NCBI GenBank assembly: GCA_945910005.1
Contig: OX246749.1
Coordinates: 32,693,271-32,757,270 of the forward strand
DNA length: 64,000 nucleotides
DNA from: Isoperla grammatica
Lineage: Eukaryota > Arthropoda > Insecta > Plecoptera > Perlodidae
Direction of reading: 5' to 3'
In this document: positions 1 to 11,447 of the stretch, one piece after another
Layout: each line of letters begins with the position of its first letter
Position numbering within the stretch: position 1 is the stretch's first letter
Program-made: the position numbers and the translations under genes
The notes under the pieces: generated by a model
Told to the model about the DNA's origin: nothing
The model's input: the letters and a program-made list of their open reading frames with translations, nothing else
Database searches by the model: none

Positions 1-239
1 TCTAAGAATCACCGAACTATTTACACCCATCTTAAATAAATATATCTTTCCGTAAAAATGCTTCTAGTTCGTCGGTACTTAAGAAGTTAAGGTAACCAAT
101 GTGTTTTTTTTAAGTTTTTTTCTATGTCTGTCAGTAAATTCTGTTTCATCTGGTTTAGTTCGTGTTGGAGTTGACGATTTTTTGTTAGCTTCCCTAAAAG
201 AGTCCAAATTCTTACTTTAAACACTTTACACCTTCATAA

Positions 240-435
240 TTCTTGCCTTAAGTATCCATGCTGTTTAAGTTCAACCGCCTTTAAGTCGCTGAGTTACTTA
301 AGTCCACCCACCCTTAAGTCAGTTCTTTACTTAAGTCCACCACATTAAGTCATACTTAAGTATCCACTTTACTTAAGTCACCGCATCTTTAAGTCTCAGA
401 ATTGCTTAAGTACACCCGTCTTGAAGTCTGACTTA
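240..435. repeat. Degenerate ~16-bp tandem array with TTAAGT core
   Basis: TTAAGT (or one-base variants) recurs about 13 times at spacings of 12-18 bases (for example 246, 264, 280, 297, 312, 330, 343, 355, 373, 390, 406), often as ACTTAAGTCCACC. Spacer bases vary more than the core. Confidence 0.75.
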
Positions 436-825
436 AGCCCCCACCGCCGCTTAGAGGCTCCCTGATTGCAGCGAGGCCCGGCGCCCTCCCTTGCGATCGA
501 TATCTTCACTTCAAGTTCTTGTTTTAACACCGTGCGAACCTCACCAGTCTATTTATAACCTTAATGTCGACAGATCGGCTCACTTTGCTTCAATTACGCT
601 TTGACGCTGTTGCTGAAACTCAAACAGGCTTCGTCACTGGTGGACATTTAACACAAGTTTAAAGGTCAGGTTAAGTAAAAGTCAAATAGTTAAACTTGTA
701 GGATCGAACGCCGTAGGGAATTTTTCTTTCATAACTTTTTAAAATTTCATTAAGGGAAAATATTAATATCAATAATGGTTCTTGATTAGATGCCTTGGTC
801 AAATTAGAGATTAATTAGATTAGAT

Positions 826-1019
826 GATCTATCAAGGAGCCTTAGATAGAGCTTATCACGACACCCTCTAGATCTTCAATGACAACAATGCACAACAGTG
901 AACAATACATGACACTTGAAAACTAGTTTGTTATTGTTGAGCATTGTTGTCATTGATCTATCAAGGACCCTTAGATAGAAATAATCACGGCCCTTAAGAG
1001 ATCAATTCTGAAAATTGTT
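826..1019 (-). mobile_element. Repeat family A (90-bp-module MITE), copy 1
   Basis: Contains the family A module reading on the minus strand: CCTTAGATAGAGCTTATCACG, TCTTCAATGACAACAATGCA, the AACTAGTTT variant segment, and the terminus GATCAATTCTGAAAATTG at the right. Degenerate at the left end. Confidence 0.8.
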
Positions 1020-1083
1020 CACGGAACTTTACCAATATTTATCGTTCTGATGACAGACTAGTTTCCGCTGACAATCACGACCA

Positions 1084-1147
1084 CATAACATCTACCAGTG
1101 GCCCACTAGTAGATGTTATGACCCCCCCCCCCCCCCCCCTCCCCCCC
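1084..1147. repeat. Perfect hairpin abutting an 18-nt C tract
   Basis: CATAACATCTAC (1084-1095) pairs perfectly with GTAGATGTTATG (1109-1120) across a 13-nt loop that can itself pair partly. One base later comes C18 (1122-1139), a T and C7. Confidence 0.9.
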
Positions 1148-1821
1148 TGGCAGTGGTGTCAGTGGTGGTGCTTTGTGTGCAGGGTCATTGCAAGTTAACG
1201 CATGCAATCAATTCAATTATTCATCACAATAATAATACACTATGTAGCGAAACGAGACGGCTACTCGACAGTAATTTCACGTGTTCCGTGGGGGGGTCGC
1301 GTGATGGGGAGACATTAGTGCGAATTATTCAGCTCGCTAGAGGGCGGGGTAGGGAGGGTGCGCTAGGTGTATTATTGTTGAAAAAAAAAAAACACTAAGA
1401 GAAATGCTGCGAGTGAAGGGTATGTTAAGATATGATGAACAGGATACTGATTGATGGGGTATAGTGGGTTTATTCTTAGTTTAATAAATGTAAATGTATT
1501 CTGTTAATGTAAATATTTACTAAATTTGTACAAGTGGATGTAAATATCTGTTGCAAATAAAAACTTGAAATTAAAAATAATGGTATAGGGGGTTCGGGTT
1601 TTTTTGGAACTTTGAAAATGTACTTAAATCTATCTCTTAATTGGTGACTTTTGAGTCGTAGAAATGAGGCAAATAATAAAAGCTGCTACAATGTGTCGCA
1701 ATATAAATCTGGTGTTGTAACTGCTGTGAGTGTCCGTTACATTAAAAGAGATAGTGAAAAGTAAAAATCGTGTTAGACGATCGCAAAACTATAGAACGAA
1801 ACTTGCACTCGATAGCGTGGA

Positions 1822-1992
1822 ATAGATTGATTTTCAGAATTGATCCTGAAAGCCGTTATTTGCTCTATCTAAGAGTTCTTGATAGTTATGTTAAGGTAAA
1901 TTTTTCAACGTTGTGCATTGTTGCAATTGAAGATCTAGAAGGTCGGGTTTAGCTCTATCCAAGTGTCCTTGATCAATTCTGAAAAAGGTCTA
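1822..1992 (+). mobile_element. Repeat family A, copy 2
   Basis: Runs from AATAGATTGATTTTCAGAAT to CAATTCTGAAAAAGGTCTAT, so both inverted termini are present. Contains a single internal module (TTGATAGTTATGTTAAGGT, then GAAGATCTAGAAGG). Confidence 0.9.
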
Positions 1993-3065
1993 TTGGATAT
2001 CACAGGTGGAACATAAAACCAGCACAGACAGATCGACGTTTCAATTTGTGCTACAGATAAAACAACACATAAAGTGTAACGGATATTAATTCGAAAATAA
2101 AATACTGGCTCTGAGTGGAAAAAATAGAGCTCAGTTTCAACCCAATCTACTGATTGAAAATGCGAAAAAAATGACTGATCACAACTCGTCGTATACACGA
2201 ATTACAAATTTTCTATTCTATAATCGAAATACATATTTTTGCCAACCGAACAAAGGGATTAATTTGCCAAACGTTTAATCAATAATATTGAAATCGATCC
2301 CTTACTTTAGCCGCGAACTAAATTGGAACCTGTCCACAGCTTCTTGTTAATTCAGTATTCAAAGCAGCACACATGCAACCCTTTTAATGTGACCGCTGTT
2401 GCCCTTGTTTTTACCTCCCCCCTCCTCCACGCGCCACTCCCCTCCCACACAGGGCTTTTTGCTACGGATGTTTTTTCCGGGTAAAGAAAAAACATAAAGT
2501 TTGCTATTATAATTTACGGGGATGGAGGCCGGGGTTGTTTTTCTTTACGACGCTGTTAAAGTATAACGGCGTAGAGAGCTGAGAGTTTTGTTGGGGGGGC
2601 TATCTCAGGTTTTGTGGGGGGATCGAGATGAGAATATTAACACAACCTAGATGTATTAACGTAGATGTTTTTTTACGGCGTCGTGATAGGCGAAAATGTG
2701 ATCTTCTTTTAAAAAGACGCGAATTTGTATATATTATTTAATACGGAAAATATTAGATAGTCATAATGCGAAAATGTAATCTCGTTTTTTTTTAAGTCAA
2801 GGCTGTTGTATGTATAATGTAAAAAGAAAATGTCAGTTGGATATGAATAATGCAAAAATACAATCTCTTTTGAAAAAAAAAATCAAATTTGTACCTTATT
2901 AAAAACGGAAAATGTATAAGTTGGATGCGAAATTTTAGCTCTTATAGTTTCTTATTAGCTGTCCATAATATTAGACCTTAAAATGGGAAGTTATTGCATC
3001 AATTATCTTTCCTTCTAAAGGTGTCTCGATTTTAATTAAATTGAGACAAGTAATAATATTTTTTT

Positions 3066-3362
3066 CAGAGAAAACCAGTCTGTAGCCAGACAGCGGTAAG
3101 ACGCGAGACTTTAATTCGGGATGTCGCCGGTTCAATACCGGCCTCCCGCAGTCTCGACTAAAGGTTCTTTCCTAGGTTTTTCTCAGTCGTAAAGGCGAAT
3201 GCTGGGATTAAGTCCTACTATCGTTTAGTGAGAACGCTACTATCAGCCCTCGGAAATTCCTTCCCAGCTATCCAAACACCCTAATATACCTTTAGTTAGT
3301 CACCTGAAGAGGGACACATCGGAAAAGCTGGTGAGCCCCCTATAACGGGTATTCCTAAATAA
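3066..3362 (+). mobile_element. tRNA-derived SINE with conserved central domain
   Basis: A tRNA-like head (3075-3155) carries a pol III B box GGTTCAATACC at 3129-3139. It is followed by a domain containing GGCGAATGCTGGGATTAAGT and TCCTACTATC, resembling the central domain seen in molluscan SINEs, and an A-rich 3' end (ACTAAAATAAAAAAAA). Only one copy is seen in this window. The A box is weak. Direct repeats were not resolved because family B abuts the tail. Confidence 0.65.
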
Positions 3363-3377
3363 CTAAAATAAAAAAAA

Positions 3378-3475
3378 TTCACATTAAGAGTCTACCCACT
3401 CACTAATGACACTGATTTGCAGTGGAGGACTAAACCAACCCTGTAGGCTCCGAACACCATCGGCCTACGAAAAAT
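3378..3475 (+). repeat. Dispersed repeat family B, copy 1
   Basis: Shares TCTACCCACTCACTAATGAC, GCAGTGGAGGACTAAACCAA and CCTGTAGGCTCCGAACACC with copies near 13.85 and 17.8 kb. It directly follows the A-rich tail of the SINE. Confidence 0.8.
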
Positions 3476-3684
3476 TATTAATTTTAGTTATACCGACTCA
3501 CTTTTCTGTGAAGTGCGATTGTAAAAAATATATTTTTTTTGTTCTATTTTAGTGATTTTTCACTCTTGTGTCGAACACAAAACCGCAACGTCGAGTCACC
3601 TCACGCACTTCACGCACACTGCAAATTATTCACGACTCAACACGTGTCCTCATCCGCTATTGATTCACGCACACAACAAGTAAA

Positions 3685-3727
3685 CCCCCCCCCCCCCGCT
3701 CCCCCCTCCCACCCCCACCCCCCCTCC
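3685..3727. repeat. C-rich tract
   Basis: C13 followed by C-rich interruptions (GCTCCCCCCTCCCACC). Low complexity. Confidence 0.9.
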
Positions 3728-3974
3728 ACACGCACTACGCGTGTTATAAATAATTAATATCACAACGCGCCGCAATGCAATGTTTGTGTCTGTGTGCACG
3801 GTCGATAATGCAGATACCGACTCGAGTGGTTTTATTAATGCTGTTAGTTTTACAACTGGCCGCGCGGTATTAAAGGTGATGACCTAATGACATTGTAGAC
3901 ATATGTGATTTTGGGACGATTTTTTTGGTTGTTGTGAAAATTGGCACGAGTTTTTAGCTCCCAAAAAGAATGTT

Positions 3975-4311
<337 letters not shown>

Positions 4312-4319
4312 AGATAAAT

Positions 4320-5129
4320 ATTATATTATCCTCCACGATATACGTGCAGGCGTTCTTATATTCTTCACCGTATTTCCAGTAATCCAAAAAAAATAACAAC
4401 CCTACTGACTATAGAAAATAAACGATATTTATTATCCTGTCTATAGTTCTTGCAAATCCACCTCTATAACCTACCTACATTGTCACTTGACGCTCGTGTA
4501 ATGTTTTATCCTGAATACTCCAATTTCACCCCGTTACAATATTCGAACCTAACCTTTCCTCTTAAACGAATAAATTAGAAAGTAATTGCTTCTCTCTCAT
4601 TCTTTGTAGATTAAATTTGTCACTGCTTTGAAAGCTTCTCCCCCCCCCTTTCCCCTCCCTCCACTCCCCTCCTTCCCCAAGACCGGCTTTTCTCTTTTAG
4701 AACAAAGTCGGGAATAATAATATAACTTTTTTTTTTTAAGTCGTCGTCGACTAAATTTGTTTTTAAATCGTATCTAATTATAAGATTATTACGAAGAAAC
4801 CTACGGTTGAATTAATTTTTAAATTATTATAACAGGATGCGGCTTATTTTTGTGTAGCCCGTTGGTCTTTTGGGAGTATTCAAGTGTTCGAATAGAGAAT
4901 ACCAGGGTTCAATTCTAAGGCTAGGGTTCTACATTATTATTTTGTACTGAACAAATAATACAAACCATAATGGCTTTAATACCACGAGATAAGACGGATA
5001 TCTTTAAGTTAAAATATTGTAATGTTAATTTCTGTTTTGCCATCCGCCTTAAAGAAATTGTATTTACTTATTTACATATCTCGTTCAATTATTACTGTTG
5101 GACTCGTTCAATTCCAGAATACCTTTTGT
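4320..5129. other. No gene recognised; one tRNA-like fragment
   Basis: AT-rich sequence with a CT-rich stretch at 4638-4682. At about 4855-4927 a tRNA-like fragment has the B-box-like GGTTCAATTCT (4916-4926) without a convincing A box; a similar arrangement recurs at 38509-38575. Nothing else is recognisable. Confidence 0.4.
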
Positions 5130-5291
5130 TCAAAATTTATCTAGGTCCCTTAAATAGAGCTAATCATGGCCCTCTTGATCTTCAATGACAACAATGCACA
5201 ACAGTGAAAAATGCACCTAAACATAACTTTCAAGGACCCTTAGATAGAGCAAATCACGGTTTTCTAGACCAATTCTGAAAATCATCTTTTA
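5130..5291 (-). mobile_element. Repeat family A, copy 3
   Basis: Minus-strand module with CTTAAATAGAGCTAATCATG, GACAACAATGCACAACAGTG and the terminus ACCAATTCTGAAAATCATCT. The left terminus is degraded. Confidence 0.88.
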
Positions 5292-6600
5292 TTTTGACAT
5301 AATATTTGTATTTTGTTTAATATTTATTTGTAATCATTCAACCATTTCCAATCAGTATTTTCACTGAACATATATTATCCAAATAAACATACGTTTGTTA
5401 TCATTTTCTACAACACACAACGTTAATCAGTGCTGAACTAATTAACTAAGTTATATCGTGTAGCTCGTTTTGTAACATCTGGTCATTTAAAAGTCATTGT
5501 TTTACAATTTCCTTACGTACACAAAACAAAAAAACGTGACCCGTTTTCACAATTATTCCCCCCCCCCCTCCCTCCCCCCCACTCCCAAAGTTTGCAAACA
5601 AAACAACTATCTGAGTCGACGTCTACGTAGTAGAATGGTCCGTAATTAGCATTTTAATGAATTTTTACTATTAGTATGTAGATTCTCTCCCGTTCGTTCT
5701 GTTCTGAGAGTTGGCTCGTTAGAGTTGGAGGGGACATAAGAGGGGTCACGTTATGGGGGGGGGGTCAAGTTATCAAGTTAGGTGGGATCGGCTTGTCTGT
5801 CTGTATGTGAAGCGATCCGGGGGCCATTGTTTGCCTAACCTGTGTGATTACGGTTTGAGGGTTGGGTGGGGGGGAGGGGGGTTGAAACAGCGTTTACCCC
5901 CCACATTAGGAGGAAGTATAGATTGTGATCTCACGTCGAGCATCATGCTGCAGCAACCTTGATAGTTTAAATGCTCACGGCGAAATGTAGAGGAAAACAT
6001 CATTCTCTGTGTATTTTTACGATTTGTTATATATAACATAATATGTACATACATGTTTTGTTTCCAGTGATGAAACATGGTAATTTATCTCATTTTTGTT
6101 CATAAAACACAACATTTTGAAATGGCAGACATAAATAAATTTAATTTGTTTTGGATATTTACAATTTCACAAAAAATTAATTCATAGGCTATACCGGTGA
6201 TATACACAAATATCCCAATCCCCCCCCCCCCCCCCAAAAAAAAAAAATTCATCGCCTCTTCCAATCAAATATCTTGGGGTCTAGGATGTTAGTTCCATGC
6301 CAGTATTGTCTCTATGTGTGCATTGTCTACTCGTCACGTCCTAGCAGAGTCTACCGTGTGACGGGTGTCAGTCGTGTAGCCCGGGTGTAGCAAAACAAAC
6401 AGACTACCATCTTGGGCAGGCAGGCAGCAGTGTAGCTGTAGCTGATGTTCGTGGGTTGTTTTTGTGCGCGAATTAATCCGCAAGAATAGATAAGACAACA
6501 ATCGTTGAGTTGTTAGTTGGCGCTTTGTAAACAGTGTTAACCCTTCTTTGGGGAGAGGGGGGAGGGCAAGGGGCCGGCGTGTATAGCGAGGACCTTCATA
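5292..6600. other. No gene recognised; homopolymer-rich spacer
   Basis: Holds C-rich tracts at 5558-5583, a G-rich stretch at 5754-5882 and C16 followed by A12 at 6220-6247. No conserved coding or RNA feature was recognised. Confidence 0.5.
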
Positions 6601-7624
6601 AAGGTCTCTCACACAAGGAAGTAAGATCATGTCATGGGAGTCAGGACCGCCCACAATTAGTATCCAACTAAACAAGCGCGAATCACTAAAGTCTTTCCCG
6701 ATTATCTAGTACAATTTGGTTGCGTCAAGTTTTTTTGACGAAAACCTGCTTGCACGTTTTCTTGTGCGTTACCGTCAAAAAAATTACCGCAACCAAATTG
6801 TATACTAGATAATCGGGTAAAACGTCAGTAATTCGTGCTTGTTAAGTTGGAAACTAAATGTGGGCGGTCGTGATCTTAGACCAGTAATATAGGTAGACGG
6901 AGTATGACGTCATCGCGAGTGAGACCATCATTGAAACCACGTGATGTGGGGACAAAGCCTTCTCGACCAATCCGCGATAGGCTGCATTCTTAGCGAGAAG
7001 TTCGCAGGTTTGCCGCTAGATGGTGTTAAGTGCGCGGCAAATACGTTTGACATTTGACAAAGGATGTATTATTATTTGTATTTCCTCAGAAATGATTAGT
7101 GAAGGTACTGTTGATCTTAGTTAACATATTTTTAATTTGCACTAATTAAAAATGATCATTTTTCTTCACACAACGATGTACTGTTTGTACTGTTCATACG
7201 CAGACGCTTTAAATTGCCGCGCATCCTGTCCCTACATCACGTGGTCTCACAGTGTGTTCGATAAAGCATCCTGGCTGCCGGTTGAGCACATCCAGATGCA
7301 AAACGTGTTCGTAAAGTCTGTGGTTGAGTGGGCGTGGCCACAACTTGGATGGCAACCAAGCCGTGCCGTGCCGAGCCCACGGCAACCAAGAAAATAGGTG
7401 CTGCGTGGTTGGCATCCACCAAAATGCGCACCGATTCAAAATTTAAATGGCAATTTCAAACGTGCTGTGGGTAAAAACGACACTGTACCTTTTATTAGAA
7501 CTGAACGAGAAGACTATTCAAAGATAGATCTAGCTTTCTTGCTTCTACCTTAATTTAAACTGTATTTAATGCATTTTATTGTATTTACATTTATTTTTAT
7601 ACATCTTGGCTTCGTCAACTTAGA

Positions 7625-8050
7625 CTAGCCTAGGCCCTAGGGCCTAGGGCAACAGATAACGGCATTATTTAGTTATCTGTGCTGTGACTATATATTCCAA
7701 GAACTTTTTGGTGAAAACGCCGTGTTGTAAAAGGTATGATTAATCTTGTCGTACCAGTACATCAAACGAAACTCGACAAAACGGTTTCACTAAAAAGTTT
7801 GGGACCGTGAACCTTATCCGTATTAAGCCTAAAGTAGGCCCTAGGCCTGCAGTTTCTTACTTTATAATATATTATGTAGGCCTAGGCCTATAGTCGAGGG
7901 CTAGGCCTAGGCCTATACTTATTTCTCAGTTAGTCATAAGAAATGACTAATGCCCCAAGCATATCGTGTGCATGAGGGTTCAACATTATGCAAATAAATA
8001 TAATACAATTCAATAGGCCTACTTCTATTAGGCCTAGGTTTAGGCCTAGA
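7625..8050. repeat. TAGGCCTA-rich zone
   Basis: TAGGCCTA/CCTAGGCC motifs occur about ten times (for example 7628, 7836, 7879, 7903, 8014, 8030), far above chance, with irregular spacing. Confidence 0.75.
7695..7810. repeat. Small foldback inside the 1.4-kb transposon
   Basis: AACTTTTTGGTGAAAACG near 7700 is inverted as CGGTTTCACTAAAAAGTT near 7790, giving an imperfect hairpin of about 110 bp. Confidence 0.7.
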
Positions 8051-8628
8051 ACTTGGCTCGAGGACTATTTTGAAAGACTATTTACAAATTGCCGCCGATA
8101 TCTAAACAACTGGTTGAGTATGGTGTTCGTAAAGTCTGGTTGGTTTAGGCTTAAAACCGTGCGCAACCAGGTTGCTGGTTGCCAACTGCTGGTTGAATTT
8201 CCGAACACACTGACAATGTTGGTCTCACTCGCGGCCGGTCGCTAGCATCGGCTTGCTCCGTCTACCTATATTACTGGTCTAAGGTCGTGATACTATCTTT
8301 TGAGAGACCTATAGTAACCTATAGCGGGTGAGAGATGAAAACAGCGCTGCCACGCGGAGAGGCTCTAGTTAAACTCACGAGTCGATAAGGGAAACTTCTT
8401 TATCGATTCAGATTAGAGCCTCACCGCTAGGATCGCTAATAAAGACTTGTCCGAGTTTCCTTTCTTTACCGCTAAGGCACTACTAAGGTAACGCCTATAA
8501 GGTGAGCTGTCAATAGAAGACGAATGTGCCTATCAACCAAGAAATGTGACAGTTCTATCGCGGATATCCCCCGATAAAGTATATAAACATGATTGTGTGC
8601 CCTATAAATACTTTCATGTAAACTGTGA

Positions 8629-8698
8629 CTTTGGAGCCGTCATAGCAACGAGTTATATATAATTACATTTCTTATAACTGAGTGGGTAGACACAAAAT
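8629..8698 (-). repeat. Dispersed repeat family B, short copy
   Basis: GACTTTGGAGCCGTCATAGC ... TAACTGAGTGGGTAGA is the reverse complement of the family B ends at 17822 and 18060, with the interior missing. Confidence 0.8.
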
Positions 8699-8739
8699 AC
8701 TATTTATTTATCACTCTATTCCAATCAACAGATTATTTT

Positions 8740-8973
8740 TTAGATCTTCTAGATTTTTCTAGATTTTTAGATCTTCAGTGACAACAATGCACAGCAATGC
8801 AAAATGCACCTTAACATAAATATCAAGGACCCTTAGATAGAGCTTATCACGGTCCTCTTGATCTTCAATGACAACAATGCACTACAGTGAAAAATACACC
8901 TTAACATAACTATCAAAGACCCTCAGATAGAGCGAATCACGGCCCTCTAGACCAATTCTGAAAATCACCTATT
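8740..8973 (-). mobile_element. Repeat family A, copy 4 (two modules)
   Basis: Two successive minus-strand modules (TCTTCAGTGACAACAATGCA and TCTTCAATGACAACAATGCA, about 90 bp apart) end at ACCAATTCTGAAAATCACCT. The left terminus is rearranged (TCTAGATTTTTCTAGATTTT). Confidence 0.88.
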
Positions 8974-9342
8974 ATAAAAATCATCCACTTCTGGTTGTTT
9001 TTTAATCAATCTATTTTAAGAATTAATAATTACATTTAACGTTTACGACCGCGCAATATCATCCGATATTTTTACACACTTCGTACTAATAAACTCATCA
9101 ATTACCACGAGTATACTAATCAATATTTCACAACGACGAGTCATAATGTTTATCGCACGTTTAACGCGAATAACGATAAACCCGATAGTAAAGCCCTAAC
9201 CATAGGATGTGTTTAATACGAGCGGAGTAATGATGAGGTTGTAATAAAAATGTATTCGTTGCGATGCACAATTTTACGTGAGTGTTTATCGCCGTTTATC
9301 GTTGTTTGGCGATTAAAAACGTCTCATGATCGTTAATCTTGT
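8974..9342. other. No feature recognised
   Basis: AT-rich with scattered CGATAA/TTATCG motifs; no coding or repeat structure that I can support. Confidence 0.4.
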
Positions 9343-9344
9343 AG

Positions 9345-9735
9345 GATGTATTCACGTTTTGCGAATGGTGGCCACCACGTGGCCACATTGGAGACCACAA
9401 TTGCATCACGCGATTGGTAGCTCATTGTTAATATGTTCCAGCTGGCGTTTGATGGATATCCAACTGTTCTCTAACTTTGGTTTCCTATTATCACTTAAAA
9501 TCTACATAAACAAAATCTTTTGTCTCGATTACTCTTTTAATCTATTACAAATGCATACAATAATCATTTTCGTACACTTTATCGTGGGGATGTACGTGTT
9601 TAAACTTGGCATATTTGTTTTTTCCGTAAACAATATTATTTGTTTTCTATTGACAGCTAAATGAAACTTGAAATAGTACTATAGTTGGCCTCCAATATGG
9701 CCGATGTGACGTCACGTGAATACTCCCTATAGCGA
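9345..9735. mobile_element. TIR element family C, copy 1
   Basis: The left end (GTATTCACGTTTTGCGAATG, GGCCACATTGGAGACCAC) is inverted at the right (GGCCTCCAATATGGCCGATG, GACGTCACGTGAATACTCCC). The interior matches the copy at 17.45 kb (TCGATTACTCTTTTAATC, TTCTATTGACAGCTAAA). About 390 bp with no ORF of note. Confidence 0.82.
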
Positions 9736-10334
9736 CCACGTGTGTTAAAAGCGCCCTGATGGATATGGATTTAATTCCATTATCATTTTTTGTCTTAGGA
9801 ATAAGTTAACGTGGTGACTTTGAAGTCGTCCTGGTAACAAAGCACTCAATAAATTCAAAGTTGTTTGTCTGAATCGAAGTAGCCTTGTCGATTCTGACAT
9901 TTCTTCGTTTGTTGATTCGTGTATTTCATATTTGACGTATAGGTCTATGATTGATTGGTTATCGCTCACTTGTCGATGGTGTCGATGTGTAGAAGCCACT
10001 GATACATTGCTTAGGACTACAGGAGGACTGGGTGGATCGACATGAAATGTGTCGCCGATAAAAACGCGCAATTTATCACATTTCTGAAAAGAACACATTC
10101 ATTGACTAATCACTTACTTTTATTTGGAATTAATCTGAATCTATGTACTGTTTTTTTTAATTCTCGAGTGTAATTTTTTTGTTTACTTGTCAGCAGCACT
10201 GCAGCACTTTAACTTTTTTTTTTACAGACCAATACAGACCAATAATGCCAAAGCACTCCATAGCTGCACAGGCTGTAAAACAATCGGTTGCAAATTGAAC
10301 ACCGCCATTTATATGGTATACATCCGAGATTATT
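9736..10334. other. No gene recognised
   Basis: A 117-codon open frame on the minus strand (9745-10098) shows no recognisable motif. Otherwise T-rich spacer. Confidence 0.4.
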
Positions 10335-10508
10335 CCAGACGATTTTCCGAATTATCTAGAGGGCCGTTATTTGGTCCTTGATAGATCAATGACAACAATT
10401 AATGCTCAACAAAATTTCAAATATTATGTAAAGATGCATTTTTCACTCTTGTTCATTAATGTTATTGAAGATCTAGAGGGCCGTTATTAGCTCTATCTAA
10501 AGATACTT
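10335..10508 (+). mobile_element. Repeat family A, copy 5 (right-truncated)
   Basis: Starts CCAGACGATTTTCCGAATTA, includes the AATGCTCAACA variant segment and GAAGATCTAGAGGGCCG, and stops at GCTCTATCTAAAGATACT without the right terminus. Confidence 0.88.
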
Positions 10509-11027
10509 GCACTTTTTTGTTCTTTACAGCACTTTTAATGCTTGCAAAACTCTTGCGAAGTAAAGTAGACTGTTTGGCCTTCAACGCTGAACACGTCATG
10601 TTTGCACCTAAAGTGGTATAAATCCACCGGGCGCGAGATAACGGTAGTTTTAGTACTCTTGCCCGCCGCTTGGCGCGCTCTACACCGTCCATCGAGCGCT
10701 CTATGCAGGGCAAACTTGCAACACACAGCGCAAACTTAACACTCAGTTCGCCCGCAATGTGTTAACACGCGGTACTTCTTCAAAACTTAAACAACACTTT
10801 GTGAAACGAAAAGTTGTGAAGACAGATTATTATTTTAGCGGTGTTTCTCTATTAGAGTTTGTTGTTTAATACCCCGTGTAGTGGTTTTAGAAAGACTACC
10901 AGCACGGTTTTAACAACGCCTGTTCTTTTTTAAAGGTTGAGCTACATAGATCATAACAAAGTTAAATATTATATTTTAAAATTTGTCTAGGGTCGTTTGT
11001 GTGATTATCATTCCCAACAATTAAAAA

Positions 11028-11174
11028 TAAGTTTACAAATGTAATATAGTTTATTGATGTATACAAGATCATCATCTAAGTTTACAAATGTAATATAGTT
11101 TATTGATGTATACAAGATCATCATCTAAGTTTACAAATGTAATATAGTTAATTGATGTATACAAGATCATCGAT
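11028..11174. repeat. 49-bp tandem repeat, 3 copies
   Basis: TAAGTTTACAAATGTAATAT begins units at 11028, 11077 and 11126. The first two are identical; the third has one substitution and a changed end. Confidence 0.97.
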
Positions 11175-11277
11175 TGTATATTGGCGTACATGAGGATTTG
11201 TATGATCGTATGAGAACGATAAAAACGGGACTAGACAGGCTTTAAAATGGAGTATTATTATTTCACTTGACCTTTAA

Positions 11278-11447
11278 AAGACGATTTTTAGAATCGATCT
11301 AGAGGGCCGTGATTATCTCTATTTTAGTGTCCTTGATAGTAATGTAAACGTGGATTTTTCACTGTTGTGCATTGTTGTCATTGAAGATCTAGAGAGCCGT
11401 AATTAGCTCTATCGAAGGGTCCTTGATCAATTCTGGAAATCGTATGT
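11278..11447 (+). mobile_element. Repeat family A, copy 6
   Basis: From GACGATTTTTAGAATCGATC to GATCAATTCTGGAAATCGTA, one internal module, both termini present. Confidence 0.92.

Larger units (their letters stand above)
6875..8283. mobile_element. 1.4-kb non-autonomous DNA transposon, 28-bp TIRs, 8-bp TSD
   Basis: It begins CTTAGACCAGTAATATAGGT and ends with the exact inverse; 28 terminal bases match perfectly, and GCGAGTGAGACC further in is also inverted. Flanks are GTCGTGAT (6867-6874) and GTCGTGAT (8284-8291), a perfect 8-bp target duplication, confirmed by the split of the host MITE. Inside are GTGTTCGTAAAGTCTG repeats near both ends (7305, 8123), a TAGGCCTA-rich zone (7625-8050) and a small foldback (7695-7810). 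No transposase-like ORF is seen. An 8-bp duplication fits hAT, P or Merlin groups; the terminal bases do not decide. Confidence 0.9.
6601..8310. mobile_element. Palindromic MITE family E, copy 1, split by a 1.4-kb insertion
   Basis: Left part 6601-6874 (AAGGTCTCTCACACAAGGAA, then GGACCGCCCACAATTAG, GATTATCTAGTACAATTTGG and their inverse copies) and right part 8284-8310 (GTCGTGATACTATCTTTTGA GAGACCT) together give a ~293-bp foldback like the copies at 15.6 and 56.4 kb. The insertion interrupts the right arm and duplicated 8 bases of it. Confidence 0.92.

Noticed and set aside
4855..4927. tRNA gene near a GGTTCAATTCT B box
   Set aside because: No convincing A box, arms do not fold as a cloverleaf; kept only as a tRNA-like fragment.
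6875..8283. Transposase ORF in the 1.4-kb element (81- and 85-codon frames)
   Set aside because: Frames are short, overlap subterminal repeats and show no transposase motif.
9745..10098. 117-codon minus-strand ORF as a gene
   Set aside because: No recognisable domain, promoter or splice context; length is within what chance gives in 64 kb.
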